In this document: positions 38,039-50,419 of the stretch, one piece after another
Numbering within the stretch: position 1 is the first letter of the stretch
How the letters are laid out: each line of letters starts with the position of its first letter
Assembly: GCA_033439795.1 (NCBI GenBank)
Contig: JAUTDP010000003.1
Location: 248,001 to 312,000, forward strand
DNA length: 64,000 nt
Reading direction: 5' to 3'
Source: Sordaria brevicollis
Taxonomy: Eukaryota > Ascomycota > Sordariomycetes > Sordariales > Sordariaceae
Notes under the pieces: model-generated
Told to the model about the DNA's origin: nothing
Database searches by the model: none
Seen by the model: the letters and a program-made list of their open reading frames with translations, nothing else
Translations under genes and position numbers: made by a program

Positions 38039-41000
38039 GGTTTCTGGAGCGTGCGCGTATGAAATATGGCAGATCGCGGTGTGCGTCGATGCGTGTATGC
38101 GGTCGGCCGGTGGCTCGGTCGTGTATAATGTATGTACGGTAAAGCTACCACTATGTAGAGATATCGATGCAGGCGGTGTCGGGTGGTTGTTGCAGCTGTG
38201 GATGGTCGATTCCTGCGTGGTGGGTAGAGTCCTGATAAATAGGTAGTAGTAGGTAGGTACCAGTACTGGGTAGAGCTATTGCTTGGGTTGTGGATGTTGT
38301 TGGTTTGGCGGAGTCGAGTTGGTTGTGCGGTCTTGGCGTGGTCCAGAGCTCCCTAGCCAAACTGAAGTCGTTGGTGGTGGTTTGGCGGTGGGGAATTTTT
38401 GGGAATAAAAGGATGAAGGAGAGATGGTGAGAACTGCGCCGGGAACCCAAGGGCGGCAGATGGATTTGTATGGAAGCAGCTGGATTCCGGCCCCTTTGTT
38501 TGTGTGCGAGGCAGGAGCGAGTAGTAGGTGTGTGTGTGTGTGCGTGTGTGTGACTGTCACGGTGTGTGAGATCGGGTGGAAGGCACGGGATGGGGAATGT
38601 ACCTCTTTGGTGTGTTTTGTATTAGCGAGATACTTGTCTTGGCCGTGACGTGCAGCGACGGAGTGAATTGGGAGAGGGGGTGGCTGAATAGCTGACCGTT
38701 AATGACGGGAATTGGCAACCACAACCACCACCGCCCACAATATTGAAATAACGGACTCGGAACGGATGGAAGGAGTGGTTGAATTGTCGCTGTTTTTAAT
38801 CCGAGTCCATCGTCCATTCCTTCCAACTCCAACTCCCCCTCCCCACCAGAGCTTCAAGTTCAAAGTGCTCAATCTTCGCATCTTGTACTCTGCTGTGCCC
38901 TGATTACGCAGCCCGGCGACGTAAGGGAGTCCTTGATAGCAAGCCATGTGTCCGGGCAATCCGTGGAGCCGTCGGTGCCTTCCTTCACCAGGGTGACCCC
39001 CAGAATGACCCCTTCGGATCTCCATCCAGCCCACGATTAAAAGTCTCCATCTCGGATCGACCCATACTCTAGCTATTGAAACAATCTCAGTTGATGATCT
39101 CGACATCGAGTTCATCAGTCTCGTAAATGTCTACGTACACTGACTCCATACGATAGACGTCATCACGAAGTGGCATTCAACACTCATCTCCTGTCTCGAG
39201 CATGACCGACGGCTGGCCGGACAAAGTATCAACACTCTTTGCTTACACAACCACAGAAGACCGAGAAAACCCTTGCTTGATATAGAGGGATGGTGGGATG
39301 AAACCGACGGGAACGAAGCCCAAAAGGGATTCAACACGCTGACCACACCCCTCCTCATCAAACCGCCGGTCCTCCGTTTTTGCGTAAGCCACTCGGCACC
39401 TTTCCCACTAAAAGTTGACTTTGGTATTGTCAGGACCGAGCGTGCTCTTCAACATCATCATTATCGTTAACCTGTCTTTTATCACATTTCATCTTTGTAC
39501 TCAAAAACATCTATAATCACTTCCATCCCAACACCTTAAACCCGACCCGACACAACGGGTAGCGACGCGACCCAACAACACGGACGCCGGGAGCCCAAGC
39601 TTTCGACGGGAAACGCCGGGAACGGGCCTGCAACGGGAACGGGGACCTATGTACAAAACGGCGGGGGCCCGTTCGTTGACGTTCGGGGCTGACAGCCTGA
39701 CAAGAAAAACGGCTCCACACCATGGTTCCCTGAAAACGAGATCCGGGGTTCAAACGTCGAACCCCTCGCTCTCAGACCCCTTCTTTTTTGTTTTCTCTCT
39801 CTCTGTCAACCCTTTTCGACTTTTGGGACGGTTCACACAACTACGGCACGACGCTACGCTAGGGCAAAGGCCTGGCCGGGGATGGGAGTCGACGAATCAG
39901 AAGATTCCTTTTCCTACAGTGTAGAAGTGAAGTCAGAAGTGAGAAGAGGCTCTCTGAAAAGTCAAAGACACCAGGGACGTCACATTCGGTTTCAGCAAGA
40001 CCTCAAGCCCTTGCCCTTGCCCTGACTCTGGTGAACAACGAACGGCTGATACCGTGTGGCTATAGGTGAAGTTTGTTGATGATCCTCACCATAACCGTTT
40101 TCCCTATTCACGAAGCTCTGAATAGCTTTGTCCTTTGTGTATGTTGAGAGAAGCCAAGCATCCGTCACCAAGGCATCTCTTGCTCCAACTCCGGTCGGTT
40201 TGTTCGTCCACTCCCTATCGAACACGCTTTTCCCGACGGCGTCTGCAGGTCCTTCTTAGCATGCCATGCCCGAGCGTGGGCATCACCGAAAGACCGAAGA
40301 GAGAAGTCATGCACATGCTTTTGTGTGCATACATAGTACATACACTCGCAGCTACACCTCCTTTTCTCTGCTCGGGCTTGAAGCTTCAACCGGCCAAGCA
40401 TCGGAAGCTAAAAGAGAATTTGTTGAGATGCAAAGACCGCGCGACCAACCAACCAAGCAACTATAGCAACCAACTATCCCGAGGATCACCCATTCAGAAG
40501 CATCAAAGCATGATGATCAGTGGACGGTGAACAAATGCATTCCCAATGACGTGACTATATCCCCTCTCTCATCCCTCTTTCTAGACGGTTTTCTGTATCC
40601 CAATTCCTGACTGGTCTGCTCGATCCCGAGACCGCTCTTCCATCACAAGCATTGCGTCCATGCAAAAGCACGAGCTACAGCAGTCACATACATACAGATA
40701 GCATTTGTACCTACCTACATCATATACTTCCACTTCAGATGAATACTGCCAATAAGCAGAACACGCCCTATTATTTTGTACACCGCTTTGAATTCTCTCA
40801 TGTCTGTCTGCACTCTCATGGAATTCCATCCTAACATGCTTCAAAAACTCTCTATTCTCCCAAGCTTCCGGCGTTCCATCCAATACCTACCCTAAAACCA
40901 CGTTTCCCCTTCCAAAACGGGCCATATTCCCATCTGATCTGACTTTATTCCGAACCACGCCACCAATCCATCGTCTGTTCACCACACCACCACACTGTAA

Positions 41001-41760
41001 GGAGGTATGGTAGGGGAGATGCCTAGATGCACTATAGCGTGACAACCCATGGTTTCGTTCCGGTTTCCGACGGAACATTGAATCTTGGCGACTGTAGAAA
41101 AATTGCAATAACTGAGGCAGAAGTCCCGGGGATCTGGGATTTTAGAGGACATCGGATCTTGAAACGTTGGGGACCGTTTTGAGGTATAGATATCATGATT
41201 GACGGCGCCCAAATTCTGTCTCCCATCCTGCTGTGTGACTCAATTGACATGAAAGGTGGTTGAGGACAGCTGTCAACTTCCTATATAGATTCCCTTTATA
41301 GGATAAGTAGAGAACATATTTCAATTCGAGACTACGGTTGTATAATCGTCACCTACTCCTTAAGTCCTGACGGCTATCCGCTTGGTTTTGTTTCGTTGGA
41401 CAATGCGCTGTGTTCCTGCATTGTGCTATCGTAGATCCAACACTTGTGAAACACAGCTTCTACATGGCAATGAAAACATGTATGCTGTTTACATATGCTA
41501 CAAATAGTGAGCTATGATCTCCGCTATGGTCCATTTCTCAGAAATCTATCACCGTACCTGATTCCTTCCGCTTCAGCTTCCTATCTCTCCACCCAGAGCG
41601 TGCCATCAATCTGCTTCTATCGTTGTGAGATCTCGCATCAATCACTCTGCATAACTTGACAAGATCTGTCGCTTTGCTACCTCTCTTAAAGTGCATCTCA
41701 TCTACCAAGCCCCCACCCTGTTCAGATCATCCCCTCGAATCAGCCTTACCCCCGAAGCAT
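37920..41760. other. Long intergenic stretch between ire-1 and the Hel2-like gene
   Basis: No gene recognised in 3.8 kb. It contains the ire-1 promoter and 5' leader. There is a GGTGTC hexanucleotide repeat of about six units (38006-38038) and a GT-rich repeat (38527-38551). Open frames are below 140 codons and look like chance. Small or spliced genes, or non-coding RNAs, cannot be excluded. Confidence 0.5.
38006..38038. repeat. (GGTGTC)n hexanucleotide repeat upstream of ire-1
   Basis: About five to six tandem GTGTCG units, 90-120 bp upstream of the ire-1 ATG, probably in its 5' leader. The same unit occurs at 2209-2225 inside the bZIP coding region, where it encodes Val-Gly repeats. Confidence 0.8.
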
Positions 41761-44387
41761 CTAACCCCAAGCAACCAAAACCTTCTTCTTCCCCTTCTTC
41801 CCCTTCCCACCACCACCACCACTTCCCTGCGCACCACCTTCATCCTCACCCTGTTGCTGTTGCTGCTGCGATGACGAGCCTCCCGCACTTCCACCCCAAT
41901 TAAACCCCGTCTCCTTCGGCTGGCCAAAATCCCTCCTTACCGCCCCCCGCCCATAGCCAAAGAGGGTGGTAGTAGGTTTAGCCGCCGCCGGCAGCGCAGG
42001 AAACGCGTCCTCGTTTCCGGCTTTTGCATGCTACCGCTTCCACCAGCGACCTTGCGCGCGACCGTGTTGGCGAGGCTGGCGCTGCTTCTAGCAGGTGCCG
42101 CGGCAGCAACAGCAGGGCGTGAAGATGAAGAAGATGATCCGGCGGCAGCGGCTGCAGTAAAGCCTGATAGACCAGGACCGGATGTAGTAGTAGCGGTGGG
42201 CTTCTTGGCCCCTGGCAAAGCAGGGAAGGCTGCGCTGTTGGCAACGGGTGTAGGACGAACCTGGGCGGCGTAGGCGTTGGTGCCGGGGACTGGTGGTCTA
42301 CTGCTACTGCTGGAGGATGAGCCGCCGCCGCCGGCTTGCAAAGAGGCGACTGTTCGCTCGAGACCACGCTCGCTGGCGCTGCCTATCCTGGTGCTGTTCT
42401 TAAGCTTCAGTACGTGGTTGGAATGCCGCTGGGCGTTCGCTAGACCGCCGTTGGAGTGGAAAGTCATGGGGGTCGCTGATGCGGCGGCCGCCCAGCCGCT
42501 GCTGGATGTGGTGGCGCCGTGCATGCCGCCGAGGCCGGGAAGGCTGGGGTAGTCCTCGTTGATGGCGCGGTGGCTTTGCCATGCCTTGTTGAGAGAAACG
42601 CCCTTGGACTTGTCGTCGAAGAGATCGGCAACCTCTCGTACTAGAGTACCTAGTGTGTTAGACGAGGTCTCGGAGAAGAGAGCGAAGAAGGCGTCGATCA
42701 GCTGGGGGGCAGTCATGGAGCCCTTGTTGAAGTTCGAGATGTAGGACCGGAACTGGTTGATCTTGGTGGCATCATTGCCGAGCATGTTCGAAGCACGCTC
42801 GATCACTGCACCGTGTCGTGTGAGACTAGCGCGCTGCTCAGGTGTAAGAGATGCGTAGTCTGTAACGCTAAGGTTTTGCATGGCATCGATGATGGGCTGC
42901 TGCTGTTGCTGCTGCTCCCGTTGTTGCTGGGGCCTGGATGGCCGTGACTGAACCACCGAGGTCTGGCCGGCTGGGCGAGTACCAGAAGAAGGACCCGCGC
43001 TCGGGCGAGCAGAGGATGAGGACTGAGAAATAGCCATCTGCCGCTGGAAAGCAAGCTCGTCTCTTCGTAAAGGCTGAGCAGTGCTGACGGGCAAAGCCTC
43101 GGCGTTGGGATCACGACCGCGTGTGCCTCGTCCGTCTCTTCCTCCGCGACCTCTGCCGCCCCTGCTGCTCTCGCCGCGCTCCTCCTGGTACGAAGACCTA
43201 AAGTCGAAGCCAGAAATATCAACCACACGCGCATCTCGCCTGACATCCTTCGACAACGAGTTTCCGTGCTCGCTCAGCTGGTGAGCCTTCAGATCCAGCT
43301 CGCTGTCGAAAACAACAAACTTCTTCTCCAAACACTCCCGCTCTTGGCAGATGTAATGGTCCTGCTTGAAGTGTTCCTCCAAGGCATCGTAGTTCCGGTA
43401 GTAATGCGGTGACCGGGAATCACGACGGTCGCACAGGAAACATCTCTCGTGCTTGCTTCGGCAATGCTCGTAGAGTTTGTCGTTATCGTAAAATCTCTCG
43501 CCGCAGAAGCCGCAGAGCGGATGTCCCTTGAATCCGGTCTGGTCAACGGCGCCGGGCTTATCATCGCCGCGGCTCATGTGTTCGCGTAGCTCCTTATCGC
43601 TAAACATCTCGTGCTCGTGGGTAAAGACCTTCTTGTTCCTCGTGCACAGGTCGCAAAGCTTCTTGCTGTGAACGGAGCGCACATGGCGATGCAGATCGGG
43701 CCAGCCGAGGCCGGCGAAATCGCACTCCCCATCGGGACAGTTGTACCGCAGGAGGAGGACGGTGTCGCCGACAATGTGCTCGCCCGCATACTTGATTCCG
43801 ATGTTGTCATCCGTGCTCGTGATTTCCTTGTCTGTATACTCTTCGAAGCGCTTATTGGGGTCGTCGGTAAAGATAACGAAGGGAGCGGCCGTCTAGTTCC
43901 GTTGGTATGATATGTCAGCAACAAACCCAACGTTGCAAACGGGATACTCCCCAAAAGAACTATTACTCACTCGACAATGCGGGCAATCCTTATTCTTATA
44001 AAGAGCCCTTAGTCGCAGCGCGCAGATATGGCATGTCGAATGGCCGCAAGGCGCAATGGAGTTGTGTGAGATGGGGTTGGCGCAGATGAAGCAGACCTCG
44101 GCGTCGTCGTCGTCTTGGGCTTCCTGCTGTTGTTGCTTCCACTGGGCGGGCTTGCTGTCGCCGGCGGAGTTATCCTGCTGCTGCTGCTGTTGTTGTTGTC
44201 CTCCACCTCCTCTGCCCTTTCCACGGCCACCACCACCGCTGCGACCGGCACCGTCACCACCACCTCCGCCTCCTCCGCGACCACGGTTGCTTTTACCTGC
44301 TCCGCCGCGTCCTCGGCCTCTACCCCGGTTTCCGCCGTCACCCCTAGGTCCCTGAGGGGTTGTTTGCGCCTGATCCGTCGAAGACAT
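41761..44387 (-). CDS. hel2: RING/C2H2 ubiquitin ligase of the Hel2/ZNF598 family, with apparent frameshift
   Basis: Family role: ubiquitinates collided 40S subunits in ribosome-associated quality control. Exon 1 is 44387-43971 and exon 2 is 43892-41761; the intron is GTGAGT...ACTAG, phase 0. The N terminus is RG/Gly-rich and poly-Gln. A C3HC4 RING lies at residues 99-139 (CFICANP...PCGHSTCHIC...CPHCR). C2H2-like fingers follow (CPDGECDF...LHRHVRSVH, CGFCGERFYDNDKLYEHCRSKH, ERCFLCDR), then an Ala/Ser-rich C terminus. After GSGS near 42030 the frame runs into junk and stops at 41937. The -1 frame from there reads EDAFPALPAAAKPTTTLFGY, then RRDFGQPKETGFNWGG, and ends GKKKVLVAWG at 41761. That is the conserved-looking tail, so a one-base loss, a sequencing error or a missed intron is likely. 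Family call firm. Confidence 0.88.
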
Positions 44388-44784
44388 GGTTTCGAAAGGG
44401 ATATCTGGACCGACTGAAGGGAAGTTGTCACAGTTGCCCTGCGTGGTTGATCGTGTGCCTAGAAATGGCTCGCTCTCGGAGATTCGTCGGCAGGCAGGAG
44501 TGGCGCCGCTCTGTTTCGCTGTGCAGTCACTTCGCTGTCGAGATATGTAGAGATACAGCGGAAGGGATGAAATCTCCCAGGGGAACGCTGTTGAAGTAGG
44601 TAATGCTAAAACGATTGAAAGACGAGCGGTTGGGCCAACTTAGGTTTGAGTCGGTTGGAGAGAGAGAAAGAGAGAGAATGTGAACAGACGAACGGGGAAT
44701 GATTGACAATTGGAGGACGGGACGTGTTGACGTTGATGGTGGGGTCCGGGAGCTTCTAGCATTTATTCGCCTGAATGATTACCT

Positions 44785-44841
44785 CTGTGCCTTGCAAACA
44801 CCATATCAGTCCCCACTCTGGTCTGACCGCCACGCAACACA
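44785..44841 (+). repeat. Left terminal inverted repeat of the DNA transposon
   Basis: 57 bp matching the reverse complement of 49444-49500 with three transition differences, at least two of them of the RIP type. A further outer match, ATTCGCCTG (44765-44773), pairs with CAGGCGAAT (49498-49506) if a 14-bp insertion on the left is allowed. Confidence 0.9.
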
Positions 44842-45639
44842 TACACAACGTAAAAACTTCGTAATTTAACGACCAAAAACCTTCAAACCACCATATCATC
44901 ACCAAACTTAAGGGTATTTATACTTTAATTACTATTCTACAACCGCATAAATCCCCCGCATTGAATAAAATTTATATTAAAAGGTAAAAATAATTAAATA
45001 CCTCTTAATCCCTATCGAATATAATTTATACCCGGTACCGCTATTTTAATTCCTATTATACCTCTTAAATACTCCTATCCCGATAATAATAATAACCGCC
45101 GACGTTTAAAACGGATATTATAATTTAATACCTACGTAAAAAAGGCTAATATTAATTTAAATAATAATAATAATAATAAAGAGAAGGCTCCTACGTAATT
45201 ATAATATTCTTAAACCTAATTTTAATAATCCTAAACCTAATTTTGATAATTATAATTAAACCGACTATAATTAAACTTTCTTTATATTATTTTAAGAAAT
45301 AATAATCCGATTACTATTCAAACCTCCTTTCTACCGCTTATTTTTATTAATTTAAAAATTACGCTTAAAATTCCTATTACTTCCTCCCCTATTAATTATT
45401 TAGTATAATATTCGTAATCGGTCCCCCCTTAAACCCCCCCTCCCTAATAATAATAATAATTAACCGTTATTATTACGTAATTATTTCGATAATTTACTAT
45501 ATTTCGAATTCTATTAAAATTACATTAAAAAAGGAGGTTAGCTAGCTAATTTATAATTTAATAGCCTATTATCCTACTTAGTATTAAGGGTATTAATTAT
45601 ATTTCGCTAAATTTGATTAAAAATAGCGGTAATAAATCC

Positions 45640-46647
45640 CCTATAATATAAAGAAATAAATAAACGGTTAAAAAATAGCGTATATTAACCGATAAATAAC
45701 GTATAGAAGAATAAATTAAGGAATTTATTATTAAAAAAGCAACCGCCTAATAAATTCCTATTATAAAATCCCGTACTTTGAAAAAAGTTTAAAGTCCGCC
45801 GCCGATTCCTAATTTTATAATTATTTATATTATATATTCTAAAATATAATTATAAAATCGTTCTTTCAATAGGTTTAAAGTTAAATTCGGCAAATTATTT
45901 ATTAACCTTATAATTAAACGGATTATTATTAAAAAAGAATTCGATAATATTATCGATTAAATTAATTATAATTACTTTAATTCTAATTTCAAATATAAAA
46001 TTTAATAATATTAACGTTTATTTAAAAACGTTATTATTAATAAATTCGATATTATAAAAATAGAACGTAAATTCGAAATATAATATTTTAATTAAATTAT
46101 TAGCGTATAAAATAGTAAATAGACCGCGCTATTTTAAATTCGTATCCTCTTTAACTACTATTATATTAATAAAAAGGATTCCTTATTCGGGTATTATAAT
46201 ACTTCGAAAATAATACGTAATTTATTATTACGATTAATTAATATTTATTATACAATAATTACAACTTAATTATATATTTTTAATAATTTTTTTAAAAATT
46301 TAGAAAAGGAATTAAAAGAGCCGTATACTTTATTTACCCGTAGTACGCCCACCCCTCAAATTTCGAACTTTAATAACTATATTATACGCGCCTAATTTCG
46401 ACCTAATAACTCCCTTCGCTATATAAATATACTTAATACTACCAATATCGTAATGCCTACATTTATATATAATAAAATAATAAATAAAGGATCGGAGAAA
46501 GAAAGGTCTAAATCGATTATTAACCTAATATTAAAAAACTATTATAAAAAAAGGGATACTAAACGCGAAATAGAAAAGGAGGGTAAAATTAGGGAGAAGT
46601 TAATATATAACGAATTAATCAAATTATATAAATATACAAATAAGTAA
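45640..46647 (+). pseudogene. Unknown second ORF of the DNA transposon, RIP-damaged
   Basis: A + frame runs from about 45640 to the TAA at 46647, with stops only at likely Gln/Trp positions. Legible pieces include KSRTLKKV, PPPIPNFIII, STPTPQISNFNNYI and a highly charged end (KKRDTKREIEKEGKIREKL). The last 65 codons are stop-free. No domain recognised. It may continue upstream, and a Gln/Arg/Tyr-rich frame at about 47500-47860 on the same strand may be a further exon. It could be a transposition accessory protein or cargo. Confidence 0.45.
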
Positions 46648-48289
46648 TAATATAAAAATTATTATAATAGGAACCTATATTATTTTTATTATATATTCCC
46701 CAATTAAAAATATTATTACCTTTTTATTAATAAATAAATTAGAGAATAGGTTACCGCTATTATAATATAAAAGGCTATATTAATATCGCTGCCTATTAAA
46801 ATAATATCTATATAATTTAAGCTTTATAATCGCTATAATAATAATTATTAAATTTAGATTAATACTATTATATTTAATTAAAATAATCTTTAATAATTTT
46901 ATCCCCTATATATAATAAATAAACGTAATTACTAACCCCCTTAAATATTTAATTTTATACTCTAAAATAATTATTAATAAGCGAATAATAATACGTATAA
47001 TATTATTAATATTAGCGGTATATTAATATAACAGCCTACCGCATTTCCTTTTATTAATTATAAAGGTATAAATATAAAGACTATAGCGCCTATTTTAATT
47101 AACAAACCTTCTTTATTATTTCTCCTTATTTAAAATAATATTAATACTTTATAGAAGGGGGGCTCCAACTTTTATACTAGCGGTTCTTATATTAAAGGCG
47201 ATTACTAACCCTCCTCTCCTCCCCCCTCCTTACCGTTAAATCATTTAATTAATACCTTTATTACCGAATTTTTCAAATAATTAATATTTAAATACGCGCT
47301 ACAATTTTATAAAAATAACGGGTTGCGCAATTCCTTATTCAAAATTTAAAAATCCCTTATAATAAGTCGACTTACCCTCTATTAAGCGCGTACTCTACCT
47401 TTAAATTAATATATTACGTATAATATTAATAAAAGTATTTACAATATAATTAAATAATCGATTAAAGAATTCTTATACTTTAAAAGGGATTATATCCAAC
47501 GGTTATTATTATTAACGCGGGCAATACTAACGCAAACGGCTCCAAAACTTATATTAACGTAAATACTAACGCAAATACTAATATAAGCACCAAAAATTAT
47601 ATAAATATAATAATAAGAGCTATAAATTATCGACCCCAAATCGCTTATATTATTTATATAAATTATAAGTAAATAATCTCCCTTCCTTCTATTAAATATA
47701 ATATTAACCGCCGTCTTTTTATAAATACTTTTACCCAAAATTCCCTATAGCAAAACCCTCGTAACGTAGAATATTATAACCCCCCCAATTATAACGCCGG
47801 CGACGACTTATTACGTAATAATTTTATTAAAGAATATAATAATAACGAAAATAATAACCCCGACTATACATAAATTAACGTAACTACGAACGAATACGAA
47901 TCTACTAAAAAGGATAAGGAGTTTTAAATAAAAGGGGGATTATATATATTAATATTATTATTATAAATAATAATAAATCTAATCTATTTTTATATTCTTT
48001 TAATACTTTTAATACTTTTAACACTTTTTCGATTATTATAAATAATAATAAATTTAAGGGATTTTTCGTTATTAAACTATACAACCAAACTACGCAATTA
48101 AATTACACAACTAAATTACTTAGATAAATTATATATATTCGACTATATTTATTACTACATATTTATTATATAATCTAATATCCTTTATTACAATACTATT
48201 CCTATTATTCGAAATTTATAATAATATTTATTATATAAAATATTATAATCTTTAAACTCGTATACTTCGTTAAATTCGTTACAAAATAT

Positions 48290-49100
48290 ATTAACCTTAT
48301 AATAATAACCTCGTATAATTAATACCCTTTACCCAACCTCTATTACCGCCCTAATAAAAAACTCCTTAAATTTTTCTACCCCTAACGAATCCCCATTTTC
48401 TTATAAATAATAACGCTTAATATAAACCTTTAAATTACTAAAATATACTTTTATAAAATTAAAATCTAAGGAATATAAAAATAAGAACTATAATAATATA
48501 CTACGGTTATTATACGCATTTTTAATAAATTACGCCTTATATTATAATATATTATCTATTATTAAAATACTATTACAATTAAAAAAAAGATTTATTTTAA
48601 ATAATATACTCTCTTATATTTATATAACGAAGTTATTAATATTAATAACTCCTCTATAATAAAATATATCGATAAGGTTATTAATAAATATAATTAATAA
48701 TAAGTAAAAATATTACCCTTTTGTAAATATATTATCGGTCTATATAAATATACCTTTTAACGCCTAATTAATATAATATAGACTATCCCTTTTATTAATA
48801 TTAAATTTATTATAAAAAACGTACATCTCTATTAAAAATTTCGAAACCTTCTTCAATTAATTTAATTTTAATAAATCGCTACGTTAAAAAATTTTATACG
48901 CTATCCTCTTATTAATCTATTACGCTTTCTTAAAATAATAGGAAATTATAGAAATCGATACGTATATATCGTATTAAATAGTTAATTAATACTAAATTTT
49001 ATCGAAATATAAATACGGTTTATTATTCAAAAATTCTATAACTTTCTATATACTACGAATTAAATATTATTATAGCTAATTATACGTATAATACTATTTA
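48290..49100 (-). pseudogene. Tc1/mariner-like DDE transposase relic
   Basis: On - the frame around 48575-48420 reads SILIIDNILQYKA, then YSLDFNFIKVYFSNLKVYIKR. Fungal DDE_3 transposases have 'SVLIMDNASFHH' and 'YSPDFNPIEEFFSELK' at the second Asp and third catalytic acid. The Asp of IIDN survives (48556-48554), while the expected Glu reads Lys (EE to KV). The N-terminal part toward the right TIR is too degraded to read. Non-functional. Confidence 0.6.
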
Positions 49101-49443
49101 TATTAACTTCTATTATTTAAAGAGTTAATTTAATAACGTTTTTAATAATACGAAGCTTCGAGTATAAGTCGTTAATCCTATTATACATTTACTTAAAGCG
49201 TTAAATCTAGCGCTCACTTAGACTAATAATCTACGTGATTTTTTTAAAATATTCGCTAATAATTAATATAATATATATTATTAGTCTTTATTAGTAGTTA
49301 GATTAATACGGTATAGTTACGATGATTCTCAATCGCGAAAGCTTTAAAATCCGATAAAAACTATTAAATTTGGGTATATTTTGAACAAAAAACAACGGAG
49401 ATATTAAAGTTCTACAATATAGCATACTATTTTTCATATAAGT

Positions 49444-49500
49444 TGTATTGCGTGGCGGTCAGACCAAAGTGGGGACTGACATGGTGTTTGCAAGGCACAG
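49444..49500 (-). repeat. Right terminal inverted repeat of the DNA transposon
   Basis: Reverse complement matches 44785-44841 over 57 bp with three differences. Followed by GCGAATTTTTTATAG, which gives no convincing target duplication with the left flank. Confidence 0.9.
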
Positions 49501-50419
49501 GCGAATTTTTTATAGCGCCTTTCACGACCAAACAGCCGGGAGCAGGTACACAGTACCTATTCCCCTAACATCTATGCCGTTTGTCCCGTAGCGTCGACAA
49601 TATTTACTTCGTATTAACTACCTTAACAAAGAAACCGTTCCTCCAGAACAACCTTAAATCTGTTGTACGTGAGAACAACAGTGGCTGGGCATCTGGGCAG
49701 GGGTAGTTACCTGGCATGTGGAATTTCTGTTTGGGTTTAGTAATCTTCAGGTCCATTCATGGATGATGGAGTGGCTCAGCTTTGATGGCATTGGCCGATA
49801 TTTACTCGGCAACGAGCCGTCGAGGAGTCACTCCCCGAAGTCGCAATCATCTGGCCTCTCGCATATTGTGATTCATTTTGAGAATTTCCGTAAAACATCT
49901 AGGCGTTGCCATAGGTCATCATCATAGTATTGGATATCACTAAATGAAATGGTAAGAGATAACTGGAAGTGGATGGGGATACTTAGGAGCCTCCATTTCC
50001 CGAACATCGAAAGAAGGTCAACTGCCGGGTGAGCAACCTTTCCGCCAATGGCAGGGATATCCGACTACCGCTCTTCATATCCCTATCCCTCTCTTCCTTC
50101 TCACAACCCGTGTCTTCCTCCAAGAAATTGGTATGATTGCCCCTTGCGCCGCTGAGAAGGAGAAGATCCCAAAGACAAACCCAGCAAATAGTGAAAACCG
50201 AGAAAATGCGCTCCCCTCCCTTCACATCCAGACCTTCTCCCAACCCTACCCCCTCAAACCATAAAAAGACAGAGACGTACTTGTGTTGTGTGTGGTATAC
50301 TAGTAAAGCCCCAGAGAGAGAGAGAGAGAGATTTTCTTTTTCCAAAGACGCCATGCACGCCCAACCTGCTACTGTACCCCTAGGCTCCAATGACCAATCC
50401 AATACCAACGGAAAAGGCC
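49501..50419. other. Intergenic stretch right of the DNA transposon
   Basis: No gene supported. The right part (about 50130-50419) is probably the 3' UTR of the SWIB gene and includes a GA repeat (50314-50330). A long - open frame across 49983-50660 is intron and UTR read-through of the SWIB gene, not a separate protein. Confidence 0.55.

Larger units (their letters stand above)
44785..49500. mobile_element. RIP-mutated DNA transposon with 57-bp terminal inverted repeats, 4716 bp
   Basis: Bounded by inverted repeats 44785-44841 and 49444-49500 (57 bp, 3 mismatches), starting CTGTGCCTTGCAAACACC. The interior is AT-rich with RIP composition. On - at about 48290-48700 a frame matches the C-terminal half of a Tc1/mariner-type DDE transposase. 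On + a second frame of about 350 codons ends at 46647, and a Gln/Arg/Tyr-rich frame lies at about 47500-47860. The size and two-gene content are unusual for Tc1/mariner. No clear target duplication was found. Confidence 0.75.

Noticed and set aside
42000..42060. Programmed -1 frameshifting in the Hel2-like gene
   Set aside because: No X XXY YYZ slippery heptamer or obvious downstream structure at the junction; mutation or sequencing error is simpler.
46453..46647. 65-codon stop-free + frame as an intact small gene
   Set aside because: It is the end of a longer RIP-damaged frame inside the DNA transposon, so it is a relic and not a free-standing gene.
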